A DNA stretch of 64,000 nt, taken from assembly GCF_000003815.2 (NCBI RefSeq), contig NC_049981.1, positions 31,766,161-31,830,160 on the forward strand, given 5' to 3'. Below, in pieces: positions 48,201 through 60,200 of this stretch. The notes under the pieces were generated by a model, which was not told the origin of the DNA, ran no database searches, and saw only the letters and a list, made by a program, of their open reading frames with translations. Numbering within the stretch: the first letter of the stretch is position 1; each line of letters opens with the position of its first letter. Both the position numbers and the translations under genes were made by a program. Origin of the DNA: Branchiostoma floridae (Eukaryota; Chordata; Leptocardii; Amphioxiformes; Branchiostomatidae).

Positions 48201-51200
48201 AGTAATGATTTGCCCAGGAGAGATCTTTTGGTCTTGCACTGAGCAAAACATTGCTAGAAAAAGAATAAAAAACACAAACTTTTACAATCTGTTTTAGGGA
48301 TGTCCAAGACAACCCCAGGGTCATGGGTCGCCGGGAGCAGAGGATAATGGGAGATGTGAGCAGCCCCCCTGTGTCGGAGGGCAGCGGGGCAAGACCCCCT
48401 GCAGAGATGGACCTGAGTCGGGACCCGCTGGCCGAGGTGCCGCTGGCTCGCAGCACAACTCAGCGCAAACTCAAGGTAAGCATGTACCACATTTGTATAG
48501 GGCACAGCCCACCAATGCAGTCCCTTATTCAAATACATAGAAAACATGTAAGAAAAAGGCTGTCAAAATCACCTACATTTGTACCTGAGGTGGAAAACTC
48601 AGCAAAATCCATACACGAAAGTGTCCATACACAGCAAAAGTAAAAATTCTTGCTGTAGATATATTGTTGATATTGTACTTATCGAGAGGGAGAGCAATTT
48701 GTAGACTGAGGTATTTACGCAATGTTTTTAACATGTTCCCCTACTTTTATGTATTTTGATTGCAAAAGGAAGTCCTGTTTTGTACCCCTTTCACATTGTG
48801 ATCAATTCAAAAATTATAACAGATTGAATAGACAGCTGCGTAGAAATTCATCTTGATTTTTATCTTAATGTTGCATGTTTTTACAGACATTTTTTGGTCC
48901 AGAGTTTGTGAAGATGAGTAGTGAGCCTGCCATCTCTCTGGAGGTGCCTCCCTCTCCTGCTGTAAGTTATATGTTCTGATCTTAAGGCCTTCATGTGGTC
49001 TTGTACATGGCATTTTACTATGCCATATACTTAAACACTTGGATCTCCAAAACACATTTTCAAACTTTTGAAAGTAACTTAGTGGCAGGGCTGTCTCCAC
49101 TATATACAGCTACCTGTCCCTCCGTGCTTGGATGGAAAAAAATTGCTTGTTGGGATGGAAAAGAATTTTATCTCGTCCATCCAAAAAATCTTAACATTAT
49201 GTCTTTGACATTGGTTTGAATGTGTATTTGACAGCAAAATTATAACATGGTCTACCAAACCAGTAAGTGGGACGAAAAAACAAACAGGAGGCAGCCCTGC
49301 TTGGTGATTGCAATATATTTTAACTAATGTTATTTGGGTGATGGTAAAGTTTTTAATTAGTAAATGTCAATCAAGCTAGTGTGCTTTTCTCTGATATTTT
49401 ACTAGATTTCTTATAATAAGTAACCCAATTTTGCATGCTTACATGTAGTTAAGGTGTTTTACTTTTAAAACTTTTGCACCTTCCTGTACCTTACAAGCCT
49501 TTTTAAAAGCTTTTTCAGGAATTGACCAGGTGTGGCTTTATTACCTGTAGACGTAGCATACCTCTCCACTCACTCTCTCTATCCTTCCCTCCATCCATCC
49601 GCACCGCAGCAAAGGAAGGCAAACTCAAAGGTACCAAAGTGGATGAAAAAGCCCATGGTAACGATTTCTCCTCTTCTGTCCAGTTCTCTTCATCTGTAAC
49701 AGTCTTCTCTGCATGCGTAACGCTTCTCATTGATGAGTTTTCTCTTCTACAGACTAGAAATATATTTAAGCAGTTTTTCTAGTCTTTGGAAGTGTGAACT
49801 ATTTAGCTAACATATGTATAATGTTTATTCGTTAATTTTCATTATAACTACATTTGAGTTCTGCATGCATGTTAGTTAGTATCAGAATAAGAAACAAAGA
49901 ATGTATAATGTTATTCATTACATTTTTTTTGTAACTGACCAACATCAACAAATTGACTAGTACATGTACATGTAGTTGTGATTTCTCAATGCTGTTGATT
50001 ATGTATATTATGCAATGATTGTGTGTATCTAAGTTGGCTACCAATTTCTCAATGCTTTTTTATTTTTTTTTACATTGTACATGGCAATAACATCTAAGTT
50101 AATTCATGATTATTCAATGCTGTTGGTTATGAACTGAACTGAACTTGTTATGTACATATAGGCCAAAGGCATCAGCATGTTAACTCTTAATTTCTCATTG
50201 CCGTTGGTTTTGTACATGTAGGCCAAAGGCAGCAAGCTACCCCAGGGTCGTAGGAAGGTCGTGGTGGTGATGCTGAACGGCCAGCGCCTCAGCCTGGTGT
50301 GTGATGTCACCACGGTTGCTAAGCAACTGTTTGACATGATCGTGTCACAGCTGGGGCTGGTCGAACACTTCTTCTTCGGACTTGCGCATCTCAAGGGTCA
50401 GATTTTCTTAACCTGTTGTCTTATATTCAAATACAATACAATCTCTACTAGTACAACTGAATGAAAAACAAACAGTTCTTTCCAGTGATGCTGAAGAAGA
50501 ATGATGGATATCACTTGAAATAAATTTACTGAAAGTAAATCTCTGTTTTTTATCCAGTTGTAGATATTTAACTGTACTTGAATATTGTTAACCTGGATGA
50601 TTAACTGGCAGTCATAACATACTGTTGTCTTATAATAACCTGTTTATCTAAAGTCTTTGATAAAGACCTTGACTTCAGTTGGTGCTTTTTGTGAGTCTAG
50701 GAGTGGCTGAGATAGACAGAATTTGGCAATGTCTCTAAACATTTTCATGTCCAAAGATTCAGTCAAGATTCCAGTGATATCATCATCAATGGTCATCAAA
50801 GAAGTAGAAAAAGATCCTCATGTTAAATTTAAAGTTTTGTGTTGTTTGGCTTGTTTTCTCATGTTTGGTTTATCATATACTACCCTTCAGATGGAGAGCT
50901 GTTCTTCCTCGACCCTGAAGAAAAACTGGCCAAGGTCGCACCGGCTGGCTGGAAAGAAGAGGGCAAAGGTCGGCCTGGGTCAGAGGTCAAGTTCACGGTC
51001 TTCTTCAGGGTCAAGTACTATGTGGAGAATGTTTCTAGTCTCAAGTAAGTTCAGAATCTGTAATAATTTGATTTTTAGTCTTTGATATACTTAATATAGC
51101 TTACTATATAGATTATGTTATATTATGATCTATTCTTAAACTTACAAACAGATAGTGTCTGACCTTTCATCTGTTTTTGCAGTATTCGTTTAGATCTTGT

Positions 51201-54200
51201 TTGATTTTTGAGCAATTGAACTAGATTTAAATGTTACATTTTCATTTCAAATGATGGGAGAACCTGAAGGTCTGACCTTTGTTCTCTGACCTGACCCTTG
51301 TAACCTTTGCTCTTTGGCAGGCACCAGCTGACCCGTCACCAGTTTTACCTGCAGCTGAGAAGAGACGTGTTGGAGGAGCGGACACACTGTCCCAGCGACT
51401 CTGCAGTCAGCTTGGCAGCTCTGGCACTACAGGTCGGTTGTGAAGGACTCAGGCAGAATGTATGTTTAAGGGTCGAGATTGCAATCTGCCAGATTTGGCA
51501 ATTTCACCAGTAAAGAATTTGAGTCTTTGTCAACAGACTCCAATTGGGATCTCTACTCAATCTGGTATACATACATTGTATAGATTTTCCAATTGTACCT
51601 GCAGAGATCCTTTTCACGATCTTCGCTGACAGAGACTCTGATCATAATCTCCACCAGTAGAATATTCTGCTAGATCAGCCAGATATCTACCCTCTGAACA
51701 TGTATTTTACTGCACCTTCAAATGATGCACAAATTTGCCTGACATTAAGGATAAAGATTCTCTTTGTGAGATCAACTTTAACTATTATACTACCTTTTGT
51801 TCCAGGCTGAGTTTGAAGACAGTAGCCAGTATTGCCCTGAGAAATCAAAGGTTACCAGTTAGCAAAACAGCCATGGAGGTACTTTAAAATCCAGTGATTC
51901 TGATAACAACTAAAAGTATTTACAAGAATTTTGAACTTGAGCACTTTTTGTTCCAGGCTGAGTTTGGAGACTACAGTCCCGACGCCCATGGACACAACTA
52001 CTTCCTGGTGGAACACTACCTCCCCGCCAGGGTGATTGACAGCGCGGGCGTGGCGCCCATCCGGCAGGACTTACCCAGAATGCACAGCCAGCACAGGGGC
52101 ATGATGGAACCGACTGCGGAGATGGAGTTTCTGTTGGGAGCTCAGAAGCTTCCAGAATACGGGGTCATGTTTCACAAAGTTTACAGGGTAGGTATGGGGT
52201 CATGTTTCACAAGGTTTACAGGGTAGGTACGGGGTCATGTTTCACAAGGTTTACAGGGTAGGTACGGGGTCATGTTTCACAAGGTTTACAGGGTAGGTAC
52301 GGGGTCATGTTTCACAAGGTTTACAGGGTAGGTATGGGGTCATGTTTCACAAGGTTTACAGGGTAGGTACGGGGTCATGTTTCACAAGGTTTACAGGGTA
52401 GGTACGGGGTCATGTTTCACAAGGTTTACAGGGTAGGTATGGGGTCATGTTTCACAAGGTTTACAGGGTAGGTATGGGGTCATGTTTCACAAGGTTTAAA
52501 GGGTAGGTATGGGGTCATGTTTCACAAGGTTTAAAGGGTAGGTATGGGGTCATGTTTCACAAGGTTTACAGGGTAGGTATGGGGTCATGTTTCACAAGGT
52601 TTAAAGGGTAGGTATGGGGTCATGTTTCACAAGGTTTAAAGGGTAAGTATGGGTTGCCCAGTTTAGGACATACATGTTAGATAAGTCGTTGCCATACACC
52701 AATGTTGTAATTTATGGCCATGTACCATGTAACAACTGTTTTATAGTGTATATTTTCCTCACCAAATATTACAAAATGTTGCTCTTCTAGGAAATATGAA
52801 GGGAAACATCTACATGTAGTGTGTTATGGCAAATATCTGCCACTTGAGTCTGTTCAATTCTAGCAATAATTATATACTCGGGTGTAGCAATCCTAGTGCT
52901 ATTCTAACAAACATTTTCTTACAATTGAGTATATTATGACAAGAGATACATGTTTGGTTCACTGTATTTGCTTGCAAGTGTCAGTCCAGTTATCTGTATT
53001 ACCGTTTCTCACACAGGAGCAAAGAGGTACATTCCCAGCGACACAAAGAACTAAAACTTCTCTTTCGTTTACAATTTGCAACACACAGGAGAAAAAATGC
53101 ATTCCGAGCAACACAGTACTGGTAGGCATCAATGCCAAGGGTGTGGCGATCTACGAGCTCCGAAACACGGTCCGAGTCTCGCGGGACAAGTTTGCATGGA
53201 GGGGCACCAGGAAAATCTCCTTCAATGTAAGACAGAATGATGTTTCTTGTCTCCCATTTTCTACAGAAGAGACTCAATGGTCTGGTATTTTTTATATCTG
53301 GACTGACGCTACCTTTTTATATTTTGATATTCAATACGTCATGCAGGACTACACTTCAGAAAGCAGATTTTAAAAGGAATGAAAATAAATTGAACAAAAA
53401 TTTGCAATTGTGAAGTATTGCCATATTTAGGGTTCAAGAACAAAGATGCCACCGACAGTATAATTGTACAATGTAGGTATATCTTCCAGGTTATCGAAAG
53501 AGTGGACCTGGTCCGGGTGAGCTGCCCATGGTGATGATGATGATGATGATGATAGACTGGAAGATTTGCTTTATGAGAATCAATAATATTGGAGAAATGA
53601 GAACTTCATTCTGGAATTTGATACTTTGTTGAGCTTAGATCTTGTGAACTCAATCCTTCTGTCGGCATCAATGAAACAAGATTTTGTATTTGTGTTAATT
53701 TTTAGAGAAGAAAGTTTGTCCTGGAGTCCATGCCAGCTGACAGCAGCTCCCTGAACAAGCTCACATTCTTCACCGACAGCTACAAGAAGTAAGTTTGACC
53801 CCGAAGGGACTTTTAGTTCTCATATTGGATAATCATTAGTAAGTTGTATCCTGTGCTGACTTTTAGTTCATGTAGAACAGCACTTACCGACATCCAGGTA
53901 ATGAGATGTGCAACGTAACAGTCACTCACAAGCAACTGCATAGATATTGGATACTGGTATCATCCACCACCAGTGACTGACTGATGATGGTGATGATGAT
54001 GATGATGATGGATGATGATGATGATGATGGTGGTGGTTTCTGGTGATGATTGTGATGGTCATGATGATGATTGTGATGAGAATGTTGATGATGATAATTG
54101 TGATAATGATGGTGGCGATGGTGATGATGGTTGTCATGATGATGATGATGATGGTGATGATGGTTGTCATGATGATGATGATGATGGTGATGATGGTTGT

Positions 54201-57200
54201 CATGATGATGATGATGATGGTGATGATGGTTGTCATGATGATGATGATGATGATGATGTTGATGATGATGATGGTGGTGGTGATGATGATTGTGATGATG
54301 ATGATGATGATTACAGGGGCCGGTACCTGCTGGGCATGTGCACATCTCAGCACAAGTTCCACATCCGGATGAGGTCCAGACTCAATGCCTCTCACGCCTT
54401 CCAGCAAGGTGGGACCAATAGACTTTTAAACCTGCTTCTTATTTGTTAGACTTCCTGCTAACATCTTCCTGTAGCCAGAACTAGACTGGCCATGTAGGAC
54501 ACATTTTGACTTAGTGCACAAGTTTTGTTAATTACATATTCTGAAATGTCTTCAGGATGGCAGACAACTTTAGTTACTGTAAATGCATTTAAGTTCGCGG
54601 AGATTTAATTTCGCGGTAGCGGGAAAATGGACTTTTCGCGGTGGTTTTAATTTCGCGGTAGCACCATGCACTGTAGTCTCTTACTGTTATGGAAAAATGT
54701 TCGCGGTGGTTTTAAATTCGCGGTGAAGCGGCCGCCGCGAAAACCGCGAACATAAATCCACCGCGAACATTTCTGCATTTACAGTAACAAGCCAGAAGAA
54801 AAAAAGTTTCGCTGATTTTTGCCAATTTTTACAAATTTATAATGAATACATTTCAGCTGTACGTCTGAAGTCCAGTTTCTTTTTATTATGAAGTTAAAGT
54901 CTAGCGGATTCCTCCATTTATTAAGAACAAAAGACATTGTCTATATCAACCTCTTGTCTTGTCTGCTCTCAGACTACCCCTTGGAAACCATCTCCATGAA
55001 CGACTCCGTGTACTCGGCAACCTTCGACCCCACGGAGCCTTCCATCTCCTACAGCATTCCAGAGGCGGACGATTCCGTAAGTTACGACCCGAGCCAGAAC
55101 GGAATCCCGCTGGATGAAAGCATCACCAGCGACTACGACGCATCCTTCCAGCCCATTGGTCCATCCTTCCGACCAATGAAAAACAGGTTAGACGTTCCTC
55201 AGAGGTCACGTGACCAGAGGAGGACCAATGACAGAGCAGATGACAGGGACTATGAGGAGGTGGATTTCAGACCTCCCAGCAGGCCCGAGTCCAGTAGGTC
55301 ACATGATCAGAGGAGCGACAGGTCAGGAGGGCAAAGGTCACAGGACAGGTCAGGTGAAAGGCCGTATTCACAAAGGAGTGACAGGTCACATGACCGGTCG
55401 AGCAACAGGTCCATGGACCAATCAGCAGACATGTCCAGCAGCAGATCATTCAACCAATCAGGTAGCCCCTTACAAGAGCCATCGTCCAATCACCAATCAC
55501 CTGAGGACTTATATGCGAAGCCATGGCAACAGGGAAGAAGGCAAAGAGATCAACCAAAGGGGTAAATTTTTAGATTCCCAAGTTTGTGAATGCAAATGAT
55601 ATCAAAAAGTGTACCACTGACTTAGTCTGGCAGTAGTATGTACCTTAACTTGCATGTATTCCAATGATTTTTGCTAGGTGGCATGCACATCCTGGGCAGT
55701 GTTTTTCAAAGTATTACAGGACGTAAAATGATACATGTACCAGCAATGAATCATTGCTCTTAAGTCTAATTTTTGCTGCTTTTTTTATCCTGCATGGTTT
55801 TCTACATGTATATGGACAGGATGCAAGAAATTTTCAATCAATCTAAAAGACTTTAAGCTCTTTAAGATACCAAACTCTCTTGACAACCGTTCCAGACCAG
55901 TGCCTTACGAGGACACCCATCACTATGACGACGGTCACTATGATGATATCGAGGAGCCTGCCCCGCCCTCCCTGGCTGCGTACCACCAGCAGAGGTTACG
56001 GGGTGCAGAGGGTGTGGCGAGTACCGGGGCAGACAGGGGCAATGCTTATGTAGTGGGTAAGGACAACTTTCAGTTGTACTGCAACTATACAAGATACGTA
56101 AATTGCCACTGCTGGTTGCCTTCAGTAGAAAAGGAAATGGAAATTCGATGTACCGTACCATGTATTTAAGCCAACTATAGCTTGCACTAGCAATTTTCCC
56201 ATTCCTTGTAGCAGGATGAATAGATGCCATATACATATCATGTGTCATAACATAGCATTATAAACATGTAGAAACTAGCCTGTTACTTTGTTCTGAAACG
56301 TTCCTGTTTGTGTTGTTGCAGATGCCAGTATCAAGTCCATGGACCAGACCATGAACATGACTGTGAATGACACCATGTCAGGTGGGTGGACGGAGATATG
56401 GTAGCAGCATATTTCCCTGAGAGGCAAAGTTACTGTCAGACAAGGCTCCCTAGCATCCCTGGTCCATCAGAATTTTAAGCTTGCCAGAGAATCTGCTCCC
56501 CAGTTTAAGGGGGTGCATGGTCAGGGCATGTTGGTACAGCGTCCTTGTTGGCCTCTTAAAAAGCCCTGCATATTTTTGCAGTAACATTGTTATTATTATA
56601 ATAACAATGTTACTGCAAAAATATGCAGGGCTTTTTTACAGTACCAGTCACTGGTAGATGACAAAATTGATGTGACAAGTCTTTTTTTTTGTATACCTGC
56701 TGAAATACTTAGTATAGGGAGATGCCAACAATAGGATTCCATTATGCCGTCTATGTATACATCTAATCACCATGTACTAGTGCTGAAAATATTTTATTGT
56801 GTCAACAAGTGTCAAAGATAAATCTAATTATAATATATAGATAAAGTTGTTGAATGTCCATTCCCCAGACACCCTGCGTGAGAGACTACAGGACCTTCCT
56901 GCCCCTGAGCAGGCAGAGAGGGAAATCATCATGGTGGTTCTAGAGAAGGACCCACAGTACGGCATTGGTAGGTGCAAATAAAGTGTTACATTAATGATAA
57001 AAATATTAAAAGCAAGCTTATATCCTACTCACAACTGTATTTTGTTCACAAACTGATGAACATTTTAGCCAACAATCAATGAATTTTTTTTTGTCAAAGG
57101 TGATTAAGACCACACTAATTTGATTTGTTGGTTCTCGTATTTAAAAAAAAAAAAAAAAACATATTGAAAACAAAGCCAAAGGACCAGAATATGACTATTA

Positions 57201-60200
57201 AAGTCTTGATGCTTTATGGAGTGAATACTGTCATATTCAAGTTTTCCTCCCTGCCCTATGCTTTTATGATGTCCACTTGCTATATTTCTCTTTAAAAAAA
57301 AATCTGAGAACCAAGGAAATCAATAGGCCTGGTCTAAGCAGATGAAAACCTTCTCCTGTCCAATTTTTCAGGTATCACCATCGTTGGAGGTGAGACGAGA
57401 GGTAAGCTGGACCTGGGACTGTTCATCAAGTCTGTCACACCTGGAGGACCTGCTCACAGGGACGGCAGGCTCAGGCCAGGTAAACACACCTGTCTACCCA
57501 CCTTTTAAATTACTCAAGGTGTGGATTTTCAAACAAATAACTACCCAAAGCAAGGTACTCATTTTTACCTGAGTGGGATGAGGAAATATGTAGGTGTAAA
57601 GTACCTTTCTCAAGGGCACAACATTGCAGCCTGCAAGGAATTTGAACCAACTTTTAGTCAAGTCAAGACCAAAAAAATTCCAAAATCTTTAATTTTATTT
57701 TATGTCTTAAGCCCATTCTACATTTGACAACTTTAGTATGTTAGGCCATGTTGATTTGATTATATGGATGACATCCTCCGGGAACTCCAAAACTGATGCG
57801 AGCGAGCGAATAAAAAAAAAGTTTGGCCAAAAAAAAAAGTTGCCTTCAGTATGAAATCAAAGTGGTCAGGAAGGTTGAACATAGGACTAAACACACATAG
57901 TATGGTATACCATGATCCCCTGGACCTGAATTTTCTGTACTGGTACCTCCCCCAACTAACAATAGATTTTTTTCTTTCCGTCCTTTCACATCTTATTCTT
58001 TGACTTTAGATTCATTTTGGCATTCGATATATGGCATTAGTTATCTGTTTTCTGATACTTTTTTTTTCAATCTACGGAATATTTGTGCTCATTTTACAGC
58101 TGCTTTGCACAATTTATTGTGTGGTCGGAAACTTTTTTTTTTTTTGGAAATGGCCGAAAATTGGTGCGAGCGCGGATGTCATCCATATAATCAAATCAAC
58201 GTGGCCTTATAAGAAATAAAAGAGACGTGTACTCATGACAATTAATTGTTGCATGATAACTTACAAGATTTCTCTTAAATTTTCCAGGTGATCGAATCAT
58301 CTCTGTGAACGGGCGTAGCCTGGAAGGTGTGAACCACCAGGGTGTGGTGGAGATCATCAAACACTCCCCCAAACAGGTGCAGTTCATCGTGTCACAGGAG
58401 AAGTCTTACAGAGGTGAGGATATTGTTAGGATAGCTGAACAAAAGAATGATGAATTTCAGGAAACAGGTACATGTAGGTACAGTTCCATGAAAAATGGAT
58501 GTAAAATTTTTTGTGCATCAGTTTGTTTGTGTGTCTGCTTGTGTTTCTGGATATTTGTGGTCAGGATAACTCTAGAACCTGTGGAGGGATTGTAAGTACA
58601 TTTGGTTTGTGGGTAGATGTTGGGAAGGCAAAGGTCAAAGTCACTTTTTGGCCCCCTAGAGTGTGACCTTGTTCTCTGCAGTACTACTAGTACTATCCAG
58701 TACACTTCTCTTGTAAAGTTATAGTTTATAAATGTCACATACAGTCAATACCTGATTTACCCACAGGTTGTAGCACCAGCAGACTCCCAGGCACCTTAGG
58801 ACCACATTTAATATTTTTAGACTTTTCTGTGCTAATGCCATACCACTCACTGATTTTTTCCCAGAGCAACATAATAGAACACCACAGTCTGTGCATAGGC
58901 CTTCTACCACTGATGACATGGAAGTCAGTCAACCCAGGAGACCCGCCAATCAACCTCCTCACCATGGTAACCAGAACATGGACTATGACAACATCGAAAT
59001 CAGCCTGGATTCGCCATCCATGATGCAAGGTTACGACAGACGACCTTCTGGAGGTCAGAGTTCAAGGTCACATTCTCTCCTTGGCTCTGCGAGGTCGCAG
59101 GGAAGGTCAGATGGTGACGACCAATCGTGGATAACGACTCCGGAAGCTTCGGATGACGAGGATGTACTGCCGGATAACACCGGAGGAGGAAGGTACCAGC
59201 CATCCCAGTTTACAGGAATGAGCAACCCGGCGTTTGAAGATGACAGGTTGGTTGAATACTACTTAGTACATGAAAGATGCAAGTCTGAGACTTTTCTCTG
59301 TCTCCTTTTTACTTGTTATGGTTTCTTTGATCTAAGTCTGTTGTATAGTTGACTCATATTAGTATTTCTCGGTGACCAACAGAAGACAAGATACAGGTAC
59401 ACAACATTATTTTCTTTGGCAGCCACTCCACTACATGTTGTACCTATATTGTACATTAGGGCAAAATGAACTGTCTCGTTGAATTGTGACTTTTAATACA
59501 ACAAGGATACGTTGTGGAGCATGCCTACTTTGTTGCCTTGATGAAGGCACCAGAGCAGCTGCCAAAATGTAAGTAAGGACAGAAAATAAGGTTATGTGCC
59601 CAAGAATATGCTGAATTCTTGTTTGTTTGTTATTTGCACATGAAAAAAATAACAATGAAGTAATGAAAAGTGCTGGAAGAGAGGCCTGAATGGATTCTAC
59701 AAAGCCCTCCTCCACTTAACTAAGCTAATACTAAATCAAAATGCAAGTGTAGTAAATATAATATAAACTAGTAAGTAATAGCAACAATCGAGAAATATCA
59801 ACAGTCAATTGGAAGTGTAAATGATTGAGCAAATATATGAAGCATGAAATGTTAAGGCTAACTCTAAATCATAAATGTAAATGAACAAACAATTCATTCA
59901 ACAACCTGATTGATCTATTTCCTGACCTTTGTTCAGGAGAGACTCATGGACAGACGTGGACATGGCGGCTGCACAGAGAAGTCAGCACAGAAACTCCACA
60001 GACGGCTTCACCTCTCCTGACATCCCGCAGAGATCAGACGACACGGCATCACTGCACGAGGAGGCTGGGCCGTACCAGGTATGTTCATTCAACACTGAAC
60101 TTTGTCATGTTCTTTCTATGTTTTGAGTATCTTGGTCAGATCTTAGGTACTTAAGTACGTGTACAAAGTCATTTTTCCTTGTTGGACCGGTAAAGAAAAA

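Noticed and set aside
53922-54449. Long His, Asp, Met and Ile runs
   Set aside because: These are translations of a GAT/ATC microsatellite in intron 18.
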